64,000 nt of DNA, taken from assembly GCA_943787265.1 (NCBI GenBank), contig CALSLT010000047.1, positions 45,618 to 109,617 on the forward strand. Reading direction: 5' to 3'. Positions 27,433-36,167 of the stretch are shown one piece after another. Each line of letters opens with the position of its first letter. Position 1 is the stretch's first letter. The translations under genes were made by a program, and so were the position numbers. The stretch is from an uncultured Planctomycetaceae bacterium (GTDB lineage Bacteria > Planctomycetota > Planctomycetia > Planctomycetales > Planctomycetaceae). Under the pieces are notes generated by a model, which had not been told where the DNA came from, ran no database searches, and saw only the letters and a program-made list of their open reading frames with translations.

Positions 27433-28548
27433 ATGAAGATTACCTCTGTTGAGCCAATTCATCTGCGAGTGCCCGTCGTTGAGGCAATCCCTGATGGCAC
27501 GCTCGATGTTCTCATCGTGAAGATTCACACCGACGAAGGCATCACGGGCGTGGGGGAAGTGACAAGTCAGTCGTACGTTTGCAAAGCGTGCTTCGAGGCA
27601 CCGCGTTCTGCCGCGCGGCGGCATGGTCTGACTTCGATTCTTGTTGGTGAGAATCCGCTCGACGTCGAAGGCCTGTGGGAGAAGATGTACTACGAGACGA
27701 ATCGCTACGGACGTCGCGGCGCGGCCATTCATGCCATCAGCGGTGCCGATATCGCTTTGTGGGACATCAAAGGTCAGTACGAAGGTAAACGAGTTTGCGA
27801 TTTGCTCGGCGATGTTCATCGCGAAGACGTGCGGGCTTATGCGAGTGTCCTTTTCGGTGACACACCGGAAGACACCGCGATGCTGGCTCGCGAGTTCGTT
27901 GACCTTGGATTAACGGCTGCGAAGTTTGGATGGGGACCGTTCGGGCAGGATCCGGATGTTGACGTTGCTCACGTCACGGCTGCACGAGCAGTGTTGGGCG
28001 ATGATCGCGATCTGATGGTCGACGCTGGGCATGCCTGGAAGATTGATACCGCGAAGGAACGGGCAAAGCTGCTCGCGCCGTTCAACATTGGCTGGCTGGA
28101 AGAACCGCTTTCTCAGGACGATCGCAAAGGGTACGCCGAGTTGTGCGTCGACTCACCGGTTCCGATCGCGGCCGGAGAAGGCGATGTCACGCACTGGGAT
28201 TTTGAAGACCTGATTGAACGAGGGGTCAACGTTGTGCAGCCCGACGTTGCTTTCTGTGGTGGCTTGACCGTCTGCCGACGAGTATCCGACATGTGCCTTA
28301 AACATGACCGCCGACCTGTGCCGCATTGCTTCAGCACGGGAATCAACCTTGCGGCGTCCTTGCACTGGATGGCGTCTGTGCCGAACGGAGATCTCGTCGA
28401 ATACTGCCTGCGTCCGTCGCCGTTGATGAGAAAACTGGTTAGTAACCTGCCGCCGTTGGTTAATGGTCGCGTGCCTGTTCCCACGGGGGCCGGGTTAGGC
28501 ATCGAACTTGATGAGGACATCATCGCCGAATTTCGAGTCAACAGTTGA
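27433..28548 (+). CDS. mandelate racemase/muconate lactonizing enzyme family protein (acid-sugar dehydratase-like)
   Basis: 371 residues from ATG 27433, preceded by AAGGA; the frame is open to 27400. This is a complete enolase-superfamily enzyme: K164 (TAAKFGWG), metal ligands D197 (MVDAGHAW), E223 or E224 (WLEEPLS) and E249 (AAGEGD), and H298 (VPHCFSTG) as a second base. These enzymes abstract the proton next to a carboxylate; with an H base and K, dehydration or epimerisation of an acid sugar is likely. It lies in the operon between the M81 and the second SelA-like gene, so it acts in the same route. Confidence 0.88.
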   Translation: MKITSVEPIHLRVPVVEAIPDGTLDVLIVKIHTDEGITGVGEVTSQSYVCKACFEAPRSAARRHGLTSILVGENPLDVEGLWEKMYYETNRYGRRGAAIHAISGADIALWDIKGQYEGKRVCDLLGDVHREDVRAYASVLFGDTPEDTAMLAREFVDLGLTAAKFGWGPFGQDPDVDVAHVTAARAVLGDDRDLMVDAGHAWKIDTAKERAKLLAPFNIGWLEEPLSQDDRKGYAELCVDSPVPIAAGEGDVTHWDFEDLIERGVNVVQPDVAFCGGLTVCRRVSDMCLKHDRRPVPHCFSTGINLAASLHWMASVPNGDLVEYCLRPSPLMRKLVSNLPPLVNGRVPVPTGAGLGIELDEDIIAEFRVNS

Positions 28549-28564
28549 GTGAGGATGTTTCAGG

Positions 28565-29785
28565 ATGACCAGTTACAAAGACCTAGGACTAAATTCGATT
28601 ATCAATGCCTGCGGAACGGTGACGCGATTAGGCGGAGCGCCGATGCGGGGAGAAGTTCTCGATGCTTTTCATGAGGCCGCTCAAGAGTGGGTTCCGCTGG
28701 AGCAACTCCAGGCGGCTGCATCTCGAAAGATTGCCGAGACGACTGGTGCTGAAGCCGGTCTGATAACCGCCGGCTCGGCAGCAGCATTGACGCTGGGCAC
28801 GGCGGCGATTCTGGCCAGGCATGATCTCGGTCGTATGGAGAAGCTTCCTCAGACGGATGGTTTTCCCAACGAGATCATCATCGCGAGAGAGCAGAGGAGC
28901 GGTTACGACCACGCCATCCGTGCCGCCGGAGCGAGGCTTATCGAAGTCGGCTTTAACGAGGTGACATCAAACGCGGGAGTTCGCCGTGCCGAGCTTTGGG
29001 AATTCGAAGCGGCTATCACTCCTCAGACGGCAGGCATTGCCTACGTACTTGGGCCTGGCTCGTGCCCGGGATTGAGCGACCTTGTCGAGATGGCTCATCG
29101 ACACAACCTGCCCGTGATTGTGGACGCGGCTGGGGAGTTACCGCCTCGCGAGAATCTGAACCGAATTCCCGCAACCGGGGCGGATCTTGTTGCGTTCAGC
29201 GGCGGCAAAGCAATCCGAGGTCCGCAGTCGACAGGGATCCTATGCGGAAGGCGAGATTTGATTTCGTCGGCAGCGCTGCAGATGCTCGACATGGACGACC
29301 ATCTCGAACTGTGGGACCCACCCGCTGAGTTCATCGATCGATCACAGCTCGCCGGTATTCCCCGACACGGAATCGGCCGCGCGTTGAAAGTTTCAAAAGA
29401 AGAGATCGTCGCGCTGCTGACGGCTCTGGAATTATTTTCGACCGGCGCTTACGACGACGACCCGCCTCGATTGCTCGGTCATCTGAATTCAATCCAAACC
29501 GGACTGCAGAACGCTCATGCGGAATGCCGAATCGTCGAACCGGCCGCTCGTGATCGTTGGGCAGTTCTGGAAATTTCAGTCGACGAACAGACTCTAGGAC
29601 GCACTGCCTTCGACGTCTGCAAAGCTCTTCGAGAAGGAGCACCGCCGGTTTACGTCAGTCATGGAAAACTGAGTGAGGGGACCCTTGTTGTGAATCCACT
29701 TTGCTTGAGCGAAGAAAGCACGGCACAACTGTCAAGACGTCTGCTCGAAGAACTCGGAACGTCGGCACGTTCGAACGATAGCTGA
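28565..29785 (+). CDS. second SelA-like PLP-dependent enzyme
   Basis: 406 residues. INACGTVTRLGG at the N-terminus, D187 (PVIVDAAGE) and K215 (AFSGGKAIRGPQSTG) mark the SelA-related fold, with the FSGGKAIRGPQ.TG form usual for this group. It is clearly diverged from the copy at 23525 (IRGPQ in place of LCSTT after the lysine). An ammonia-lyase, racemase or aldolase-type reaction is possible. It sits 16 bases after the dehydratase gene and shares the operon. No selenocysteine pathway genes or SECIS-like structure were seen, so a role in selenium metabolism is unlikely. Confidence 0.82.
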   Translation: MTSYKDLGLNSIINACGTVTRLGGAPMRGEVLDAFHEAAQEWVPLEQLQAAASRKIAETTGAEAGLITAGSAAALTLGTAAILARHDLGRMEKLPQTDGFPNEIIIAREQRSGYDHAIRAAGARLIEVGFNEVTSNAGVRRAELWEFEAAITPQTAGIAYVLGPGSCPGLSDLVEMAHRHNLPVIVDAAGELPPRENLNRIPATGADLVAFSGGKAIRGPQSTGILCGRRDLISSAALQMLDMDDHLELWDPPAEFIDRSQLAGIPRHGIGRALKVSKEEIVALLTALELFSTGAYDDDPPRLLGHLNSIQTGLQNAHAECRIVEPAARDRWAVLEISVDEQTLGRTAFDVCKALREGAPPVYVSHGKLSEGTLVVNPLCLSEESTAQLSRRLLEELGTSARSNDS

Positions 29786-29833
29786 GGAGAGTGTCCAAAC
29801 CTTCGAAGTCAACTCCGAAGAAGGAACATCAGG

Positions 29834-30226
29834 ATGAGCAGCGACTACGAAAACGGTCGAAAGCAATTTGCGGCAATGGTTGGCGAAGATGCCATCGACG
29901 ATCTGCTCGTCAGATTTCGTGAGGTGTATCCGGACTTCGAAACGGAAGTGGTGTCGGTAGTCGGCGGACGAGTCTGGACCCGAGGCGGAATCGATCTCAA
30001 GACGCGGTCGCTTTGCAGCATTTGCACGCTGGCAGCTCTCGGAAGAACAAATGCCTTGCGGCTGAACTTTCGCATGGCACTGCAAAACGGCGCGACGATC
30101 GAGGAGATTTGCGAGAGTCTGTTTCAGGTTGCAGCCTATGCGGGATTCCCAGCGATGTGGGACGCGCTGGAGATACTTCGCGAGGTAGTCAACATCGGCA
30201 AAGGTGGCATGACCAGCGACATGTAG
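29834..30226 (+). CDS. carboxymuconolactone decarboxylase/AhpD-like protein
   Basis: 130 residues, the full length for this helical family. C61-S-I-C64 is the CxxC redox pair typical of AhpD-like members, followed by LAALGRTNALRLNFRMALQNGAT and ICESLFQVAAYAGFPAMWDAL. Members act as peroxiredoxin reductant adaptors or as gamma-carboxymuconolactone decarboxylases; the CxxC favours the redox type. It follows the second SelA-like gene by 48 bases and closes the well-supported part of the operon. Confidence 0.85.
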   Translation: MSSDYENGRKQFAAMVGEDAIDDLLVRFREVYPDFETEVVSVVGGRVWTRGGIDLKTRSLCSICTLAALGRTNALRLNFRMALQNGATIEEICESLFQVAAYAGFPAMWDALEILREVVNIGKGGMTSDM

Positions 30227-30265
30227 CGCTCTGGAGTTTGTGCCAGGAAGCGGCAAATAGTGACG

Positions 30266-30442
30266 ATGGGATACGCTCAGGTCACGGCGGATCAGTTTTC
30301 TGCCGCTGTTTCTGGCTGGCCAGATTTCCCCGAAGAATCAGACGAACTCTCAGCGTTTCTGCGTTATGAGACGTTGCCCGGCTTCGCCCGTGACGACGGG
30401 CATTCACAAACCAGGCAGATAAAGTCCGGAGCCGCAAGATGA
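30266..30442 (+). CDS. possible small protein of unknown function
   Basis: 58 codons, or 60 from the GTG at 30260. It has no recognised family. Its TGA overlaps the ATG of the next small gene (ATGA at 30439-30442), which supports a real coupled gene. No good ribosome-binding site is seen. Composition is acidic in the middle and basic at the end. Confidence 0.35.
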   Translation: MGYAQVTADQFSAAVSGWPDFPEESDELSAFLRYETLPGFARDDGHSQTRQIKSGAAR

Positions 30443-30788
30443 CCAGCGACGATGAAATTCAGAAACAGATCGACGAACTGGAAGCTCCGCTCCGTTACCC
30501 GCGCGGTACGACTTCGCTCTATTTTAAAGATGTCAATCTCTGGGCGCAGTCCTCGCCGGCCTGTCAGTTCTGGCGATCGTCTTTTTGGGGATCACCGGGA
30601 TTTCGCTGGCCACGGGAATCCGTTTTATCGACAGCATGCTCTACTCAATGGGTGGCGGGCCGATGGTGATCGTCCTTGCCGCGATGATCTGGTCGATACC
30701 CGGAGCGGTTGCTGGTGGCATTCTTGGTTGCGTCTTACCCGTCCATTCTGGCGTGAAAAGTGTTCCTAAGAACAACGCTGTTGAGTGA
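30439..30788 (+). pseudogene. small membrane protein with a probable frameshift
   Basis: Two frames make one sensible protein. From ATG 30439: MTSDDEIQKQIDELEAP...SLYFKDVNLW. The frame then loses sense (WRSSFWGSPG). The frame one base back continues as AVLAGLSVLAIVFLGITGISLATG and GGGPMVIVLAAMIWSIPGAVAGGILGCVLP, two clear membrane segments. One base appears to be missing near 30541-30550. The full product would be about 116 residues with a cytoplasmic N-terminus. I do not recognise the family. A sequencing error would also explain it. Confidence 0.5.
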
Positions 30789-30935
30789 CGGGAAGTCGAT
30801 GCGTTTTTTCTACGAATATAGTCCGAAGGCCTTGACGCTTCTCGTGTCAAATCGCACGCTGCCAAGTACTTGCGGCGACCAATCAAGGTTGAGTCCCACC
30901 AGGAAGTGATTGTCGAGATTTGTAAAGGCGGAAAT

Positions 30936-31901
30936 ATGATGCGAGTTCACAGAATGAGGTTTGTCTTGCCAGCACCTCTACTTTTGGCTTGTTTCGTCAC
31001 AATTGCATCGCCGGATTTTGTGTTTGCGCAGACCTTGGACTCTTTGATGGATGGGTTTCGTTCTGAGCGTGAGCTGTTTCGATCGGGACGCTACAGGATG
31101 ACTGGCACATTCAATCGAGAGGACGCCACGACTGATTGCAGGATGTCTAAGCCTCAAGCGTTCTCTGGGTTCGTGGCTGTTGATCACGACGCCAGGCTGT
31201 TTCGAGTCGACAGTGTGTGGCCAGTTTGTACCGATTTGAATGGGCAGGTGGACTTCATTCAAATGAGCAAGCGTTGCGCATTCACGGTTACAAAGAGCAT
31301 GGGGACCGGCCAACCGGCTGGAACACCTGACAGAAGAATGATCAATGTATGGCAGGCAGGAAAACTGGGAGGAAGTTCGAATCCGGTTTACAGCGATGTG
31401 CGAATGTGTGGAGCAACGAATCTTGTGGGGCTGCGGCGACGCTTGCCGACCTTTCCAAATTCGTCATTTGAGCGTTTTTCAAATAGTCCGAGTATCTATC
31501 CGGAAGTGAAGATCAGTAAGGCACCAGGAGGGTTAACTCGGATCGAGCTGTTCAAGAAGGGAAAGATCGATCTGCGGAGAAAAATCTGGATCAACGAGTC
31601 AAGAGGTTTCACGATCGAGCGATCAGAGTTTTCCTATCGGGATACGGAGTTGATGCCTCCGGTGGATTGCTTGTTCATCTCTCGCGCTTCCTGGCAAAAG
31701 ATCAATGGTACCTGGGTGCCTGTCAGTTTTTCGGCAGACGAAACCACTGATCAGGACAAACACCTTGAGGCGAAGATTGTTTGGGAGTCTGTCAACACGC
31801 CCGTCGATCCACTGCTTTTTACAGTGGCAGGTCTCAGTAAGACGCCCGAAACGCAGGTCGTTGATGTGCGATCGGGGAAGCCTGTCTTGATTCAGAAATA
31901 G
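30936..31901 (+). CDS. secreted protein of unknown function
   Basis: About 321 residues from ATG 30936, preceded by AAAGGCGG; the frame is open to 30870. A clear signal peptide (FVLPAPLLLACFVTIASPDFVFA) comes first. The mature part has alternating short beta-strand patterns (GRYRMTGTF, SGFVAVDHDARLFRVDS, VKISKAPGGLTRIELFKKGKIDLRRKIWI, INGTWVPVSFSAD), a LolA/LolB-like arrangement seen in many planctomycete outer-membrane-associated proteins. That resemblance is weak and no function is claimed. It stands alone after a 147-base gap. Confidence 0.6.
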   Translation: MMRVHRMRFVLPAPLLLACFVTIASPDFVFAQTLDSLMDGFRSERELFRSGRYRMTGTFNREDATTDCRMSKPQAFSGFVAVDHDARLFRVDSVWPVCTDLNGQVDFIQMSKRCAFTVTKSMGTGQPAGTPDRRMINVWQAGKLGGSSNPVYSDVRMCGATNLVGLRRRLPTFPNSSFERFSNSPSIYPEVKISKAPGGLTRIELFKKGKIDLRRKIWINESRGFTIERSEFSYRDTELMPPVDCLFISRASWQKINGTWVPVSFSADETTDQDKHLEAKIVWESVNTPVDPLLFTVAGLSKTPETQVVDVRSGKPVLIQK

Positions 31902-31962
31902 CCCAGAACACAACGCAATTCTTTAGCCAGGTGTCATTTATTTCGTCGTGGTGTTTCGAACT

Positions 31963-32745
31963 TCAAACAAGCGTGTAGCCGCCGTCGATGACCATGGTGG
32001 CTCCGGTGACGTAACGGGCGGCGTCGCTGGCAAGGTAGACGGCGAGTGGGCCGAGGTCTTCGGGTTGGCCGTGGTCGCCCATTGGGATCTGTGAGCGGAA
32101 GCGTTTGATTAGTTCGGGGTTTTCTTTGGACCATTTGATGTTGGGTTCGGTCATGAAGCCTCCGGGGCAGATTGCGTTGACCGTGATGCCGTGCTCGGCC
32201 CAGTCGACGGCGCAAGCCTTTGTGAACTGGTTGATGGCTGCCTTGGATGTTTCGTAGCTGCGGCCTCCGATTCCCTTCGTGGCGACCATGCTATTGATCG
32301 ATGAGATGTTGATGATGCGCCCGCCCTGGCCTCGGTCGAGCATCGACTTGCCGATCAACTTTGTGCAGATAAACACGCTGGTCAGGTTGAGGTCCAGAAG
32401 TTCCCGCCAGGTTTCGAGCGGCATGTCAGTCGTCGGAATGTCTTTCCGTCGGCCGCCGACGTTGTTGATCAGAATGTCGATCGGACCGTGGTTGGCGACG
32501 ACTTCGTTGCAGACTCGCTCGCAGTCAGTGGTGTCTCCGATGTCTCCGACGATGACGGTGGCGTCGCGGCCGAACGCTCGGATGTCGTCGGCGGTCTTGT
32601 TGAGGCTTTCTTCGTCGCGGCCGACCAGAACGCAGTCCGCTCCAACGTCCGCAATGGCGAGGGCCATCTCACGTCCGAGTCCTCGGCTGCCGCCGGTGAT
32701 GAACAGTCGCTTGCCGTCGAGTCGGAATCGGTCGAGAACGCTCAT
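31963..32745 (-). CDS. SDR-family NAD(P)-dependent dehydrogenase (gluconate 5-dehydrogenase-like)
   Basis: 260 residues, standard for classical short-chain dehydrogenases. TGGSRGLG (17-24) binds the nucleotide, NNVGG (94-98) is the structural Asn block, and S148/S149, Y164 and K168 (SYETSK) make the active site. The sequence is most like gluconate 5-dehydrogenase or 3-oxoacyl reductase members. GGAG seven bases before the ATG supports the start. It follows the catabolic operon and could oxidise a sugar-acid intermediate, but it is separated from it by a secreted protein gene on the other strand. Confidence 0.88.
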   Translation of the reverse strand: MSVLDRFRLDGKRLFITGGSRGLGREMALAIADVGADCVLVGRDEESLNKTADDIRAFGRDATVIVGDIGDTTDCERVCNEVVANHGPIDILINNVGGRRKDIPTTDMPLETWRELLDLNLTSVFICTKLIGKSMLDRGQGGRIINISSINSMVATKGIGGRSYETSKAAINQFTKACAVDWAEHGITVNAICPGGFMTEPNIKWSKENPELIKRFRSQIPMGDHGQPEDLGPLAVYLASDAARYVTGATMVIDGGYTLV

Positions 32746-32827
32746 GAGAATGCTCCGTTAATGTGGACTGACGAAAAAATCGCAGAGGCCGGTGAGTTTT
32801 CGCTGTGGAAACAGGAGAGAAGGAAAG

Positions 32828-32905
32828 AACATCGAACAGCCAACGTTGAACATCGAACGTTTCTTTACTTCGATGTTGGACGTTCGATGTTGGATGTTCG
32901 ATGTT
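32828..32905. repeat. imperfect inverted repeat of AACATCGAAC-type units
   Basis: Left arm 32828-32861 and right arm about 32871-32905 are near complements built from short units such as AACATCGAAC and CCAAC(A/G)T. It can form a long hairpin. Units of this kind are, from memory, scattered in planctomycete and related genomes and give rise to spurious frames reading MLDVRCSMFDV. The end of the halogenase-like gene lies inside it, so this copy supplies the gene's stop codon. Confidence 0.75.
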
Positions 32906-34550
32906 CCCAGCCGTCCGGCAGGGCCGTTGCACCGTACATGTTTGGGATTAGTGGCTCAAACAAACCGACGTGGTTGAATGGTGCGAGGGTTTCTTTGCAG
33001 AGAGTTTCGAACGACTCGTCGGTTTCGTGGGGCATCCGGTCTCGCAGGTTGACAACTGCAGTTCGAAAGCCAGCGTCATCGGCACAGAGCAGGGCAGGGC
33101 GTTCATTCTGAGCAGAACTCTGTCCCTCGCTGATGCGTCGGGTTACCTGATGCAACGGTCCGTCTGAGGCCAGAGCGGTTTCATCATTCAGACACCGGCG
33201 TTCCCACGTTGTGGCGGCGGCGAAATAGCACATCGTGAAGGCGGCGAGTTTTTTGAAACTGCCTTTCGCAATGGCGTCGTAGCAGCCGGCGACGAGTTGG
33301 TCGATCAGTGTCAGCTCTTCGCGAACGATTGAGTCGTATCGTTGCAGCGCTGGATCGGGCAATGCTTTGCTGACGGTCGAATTTTTGGCGAGCAGGATAG
33401 CTGCGAGATGTTCAATCCTCGCCAACGAGTGGGCAATCCCGGTGCTGTGCAGCGGGTCGATGAAGCCCGCGGTGTGAGGAAGCATTGCCCAGCCGTCGCC
33501 GGCGATTTCGCTGGACAGTCGTTGTAGCCGTTTTGTCCGGACGGGTTTGTCGGACGGAGCGGTGAAGGTGACTTGTGAGAACGCGGCGCGAAGACCCGGG
33601 TATCGATTAATAATCTGGAAGAACTCTTCCTCTGCGGAGAGTGTGGATGATTGCGCTGTCGCAAGGTCGTTCAGGACGAGACCGACACTTGTGATGTCAT
33701 CATCGAAACGCAACGACCACAGCCAGCCTTCTTCAAGGATGTGGTGTTGCGCAGCGTGGTCGGCGTTAAACGGGTGGTTTGTCGTCGAACCAGGGTGTGA
33801 CTGTTCCAGGCTTGTGGACCATTGAGGAAGACCGGTCACGTGGCCAAAGATCGCTCGCGAGTTTGTTGCGAGTTTGTCCGTATCGTCTCTGATGTTGAGA
33901 TGTCTGGCGAGAACCTGACCTGCGCCGCTGGCGTCGATGAGGAAACCGGCGAATAACGATTTCGTTGGGACCGCTGCGCCTTGCTCAGTTGACGTTAGCT
34001 CGACGGTCCACCCCTTGGTGCTTCGAGCCAACGATGTAACCTCCGAATTCTCGAATGACACGACACCGGACTCGCACGCTTGCTTAAAGAAGAAGGCGTC
34101 GACATCGGATCGCAGCCATTGAGTGTCTGAAACTTCGTCGGAGTCGCTGGCTGCGGCGAGCAGTTCGTTGGAGTGGTCGGGTTGTGGTTGGAATGGTTTG
34201 CCGGCTTCGTGGTGGAAATAGCTGAAGCCTCGTTTTCGGCCGGTTGTGATCTTCGGGTAGTTCTTTTTCCAGGTGCCGTACTTTGCAAACGGCTTCAGCC
34301 AGGTGAGGTCGTACTGTTGGGCGAGGCTGGAAAGAATCAGGCTGGCGGCCGGTGTCGATGATTCTCCGATTGCGAAGCGTGGGTGATTTGTTCGGTCGAC
34401 GATGGCGACTCGTCGGCCCTGAGTCTGCAGGATCGATGCGATGAGGCTGCCCGCGAATCCGCTGCCGATCACGAGGAAATCAAAGTCGGGATCTGACGAC
34501 GTGGGCAAAGTTGCCGATTGGGAGATGGCTGACGGGCGGGACTTTGGCAT
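32865..34550 (-). CDS. FAD-dependent halogenase-like oxidoreductase
   Basis: 561 residues from ATG 34550; the frame is open to 34685. GSGFAGS (29-35) is the FAD-binding loop and GESSTPAA (62-69) is the following block of flavin-dependent halogenases. GWLWSLRF fits the position of the WxWxIP signature but the IP is missing, so halogenation is not assured; a geranylgeranyl-reductase-like oxidation is an alternative. HTAGFIDPLHSTGIAHSLARIEHLA is the C-terminal FAD block. The last 15 or so residues (HRTSNIERPTSK) are encoded by the hairpin repeat and are not part of the fold. Confidence 0.75.
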   Translation of the reverse strand: MPKSRPSAISQSATLPTSSDPDFDFLVIGSGFAGSLIASILQTQGRRVAIVDRTNHPRFAIGESSTPAASLILSSLAQQYDLTWLKPFAKYGTWKKNYPKITTGRKRGFSYFHHEAGKPFQPQPDHSNELLAAASDSDEVSDTQWLRSDVDAFFFKQACESGVVSFENSEVTSLARSTKGWTVELTSTEQGAAVPTKSLFAGFLIDASGAGQVLARHLNIRDDTDKLATNSRAIFGHVTGLPQWSTSLEQSHPGSTTNHPFNADHAAQHHILEEGWLWSLRFDDDITSVGLVLNDLATAQSSTLSAEEEFFQIINRYPGLRAAFSQVTFTAPSDKPVRTKRLQRLSSEIAGDGWAMLPHTAGFIDPLHSTGIAHSLARIEHLAAILLAKNSTVSKALPDPALQRYDSIVREELTLIDQLVAGCYDAIAKGSFKKLAAFTMCYFAAATTWERRCLNDETALASDGPLHQVTRRISEGQSSAQNERPALLCADDAGFRTAVVNLRDRMPHETDESFETLCKETLAPFNHVGLFEPLIPNMYGATALPDGWEHRTSNIERPTSK

Positions 34551-34667
34551 TATCGACCCACGGGGATAGCACGCGTAATGTTGCCGGGTATGATGACTGT
34601 CGGCGGGGAAGTCAGCCAGTGAGGCTGTTGCCTTCCCATCTATGTTGCCAATCCGGTGTCTTGAGCC

Positions 34668-35099
34668 ATGCCAGAATCTCCGCAAACTCCATCCGTTCGA
34701 ATCCGACCTGTGAGGCGAGAAGACCTCACCGATCTCGCCGATTTCATTCAGCCATTTGTAGCTGAAGGCCGCTTGTTGCCTCGCACGACTGAAGAATTGG
34801 CAGAACTGGTTTACAACGGGTTTGTCGCCGAAATCAACGGGCGACTGGTTGGTTTCGCGGCTCTGGAGATCTATTCGCGGAAGCTCGCCGAGATTCGCAG
34901 TCTGGCCGTCGTCCCTGAATTTCAGGGCAAAGGCGTTGGGCGATTGCTTGTTGAGGAGTGTGTTGAGCGGGCCCGGAAACGCGACGTTCTCGAAGTTATG
35001 GCGATAACGTCGTCCGAGGTGTTTTTCCGCAGTTGCGGCTTCGACTTCACGTTGCCAGGCGAAAAGAAGGCCCTCTTTATCAGTACCAGCGAACTGTGA
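34668..35099 (+). CDS. GNAT N-acetyltransferase (amino-acid N-acetyltransferase-like)
   Basis: 143 residues. The acetyl-CoA loop is clear (VVPEFQGKGVGRLL, with QGKGVG at 86-91), preceded by AEIRSLAV, and followed by FFRSCGFDFTLPGEKKALF. This layout is most like the acetyltransferase domain of N-acetylglutamate synthase (ArgA-like stand-alone forms). It would transfer acetyl to an amino group of a small molecule. It is divergent from the halogenase-like gene (about 117 bases between starts). Confidence 0.82.
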   Translation: MPESPQTPSVRIRPVRREDLTDLADFIQPFVAEGRLLPRTTEELAELVYNGFVAEINGRLVGFAALEIYSRKLAEIRSLAVVPEFQGKGVGRLLVEECVERARKRDVLEVMAITSSEVFFRSCGFDFTLPGEKKALFISTSEL

Positions 35100-35150
35100 A
35101 TTCAGCGTCGCCGCGCGTCAGGTTCTCGCTGCATGATCGCGTCAGAGCCA

Positions 35151-35185
35151 TTTCTCACAATTTAATCAGTTTTGGTTGTGAAAAA
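35151..35185. promoter_or_regulatory. inverted repeat, candidate SufR operator
   Basis: TTTCTCACAA at 35151-35160 and TTGTGAAAAA at 35176-35185 are complementary at nine of ten bases, separated by 15 bases. The site lies about 80-110 bases before the SufR-like gene, where an autoregulatory operator would be expected. The spacing differs from the short CAAC-N6-GTTG form reported for cyanobacterial SufR. Confidence 0.45.
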
Positions 35186-35263
35186 TGACGACCGGTTTTA
35201 ACATCGGGTTCGTTTCGATGGATTGTTGGTTTCCAGCTCTCATTCTGTTTTGGCATTGTTCAC

Positions 35264-35905
35264 ATGCGAGTCGCGATCGATCCAAATGATCAGGACTTCC
35301 TTGAACAACTTCACCGCATGTGTGGAGGGACAATTCAGGAGATCTGCGAGGCGGTCGGCGTGACGGCGACGGCGGTTCGGCAGCGACTTGGGCGGCTGGA
35401 AGGCCAAGGGCTGGTCATTCATGAAGTTGTCCGGGCTGGACGCGGTCGGCCTCATCACGTGTTTCGTGTGAGCGACGAGGGGCTGCGGCATCTCGGAGAG
35501 AACTATCGGGATCTCGCTCTCATTCTGTGGCGGTCTATCCACCAGATTGAGGATGAGACAGTTCGAAAAACAATCGTCCGTAATATTCAGGACGAATTTG
35601 TACAGAAATATGGTCGTGTGGCGTCAGACGGTCCGATTAGGGATCGAATGGTTCAGCTTCAGAATGAGCTGATCAGTCATGGTTACGACGTTGAAATTGG
35701 AGACGGCGAACTGCCCGTTCTCCGTGAAAACAGTTGCCCATATCAGGATTTGGCCTCGATGGACCCTTCCATCTGCGAAATGGAAGCGGACGTTTACAGC
35801 CGAATTCTGAATGCGGACGTGTCGCTGACTCAGTGTTGCCAGGACGGTCACTCATTTTGCGAGTTCCATGTTCAGGAGCTGACCAGCACGGAATCTAAGA
35901 GTTGA
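35264..35905 (+). CDS. sufR: SufR-like iron-sulfur-sensing transcriptional regulator
   Basis: 213 residues. The N-terminus is a winged helix-turn-helix (about 22-72: IQEICEAVGVTATAVRQRLGRLEGQGLV). The C-terminus carries C158, C171, C191, C192 and C199; C158 and C171 are spaced by 12 residues, the spacing seen in SufR Fe-S ligands. SufR proteins bind a cluster and repress suf genes when clusters are plentiful. The gene lies upstream of nuoB, sufC, sufB and sufD on the same strand, which fits that role. Which cysteines bind the cluster is not shown. Confidence 0.8.
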   Translation: MRVAIDPNDQDFLEQLHRMCGGTIQEICEAVGVTATAVRQRLGRLEGQGLVIHEVVRAGRGRPHHVFRVSDEGLRHLGENYRDLALILWRSIHQIEDETVRKTIVRNIQDEFVQKYGRVASDGPIRDRMVQLQNELISHGYDVEIGDGELPVLRENSCPYQDLASMDPSICEMEADVYSRILNADVSLTQCCQDGHSFCEFHVQELTSTESKS

Positions 35906-36167
35906 TGGTGGGCGACTGAAGTCCTCACCGAAGAGAAGAGTTTTTCAAGACAGAGAACGGAGTTAAATCCAGACTGCCGTAGCGGTTGAAAGGCGGACCG
36001 GGGGCGTTATCGTTTCCGCCCGTGACTGTCTGCTGGTGGGGCAGGCTTCTGGTAATTTAGAGAAAGAACGTCCAAATCTGAGTCGACAATTCGGCCAGCA
36101 GGAAGCTGGGACATGAGTCGGCGGAACCTTCGGATGTTCAAGGAAACTCAGGGACAGGCGAGAAGAC

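Noticed and set aside
23525..29785. Selenocysteine synthesis (two SelA-like proteins)
   Set aside because: The lysine and N-terminal blocks fit the shorter SelA-related ammonia-lyase group. No selB, selD, tRNA-Sec or in-frame UGA with a hairpin was seen.
30439..30788. Programmed frameshift in the small membrane protein
   Set aside because: The junction has no clear slippery heptamer, so simple base loss or an error is more likely.
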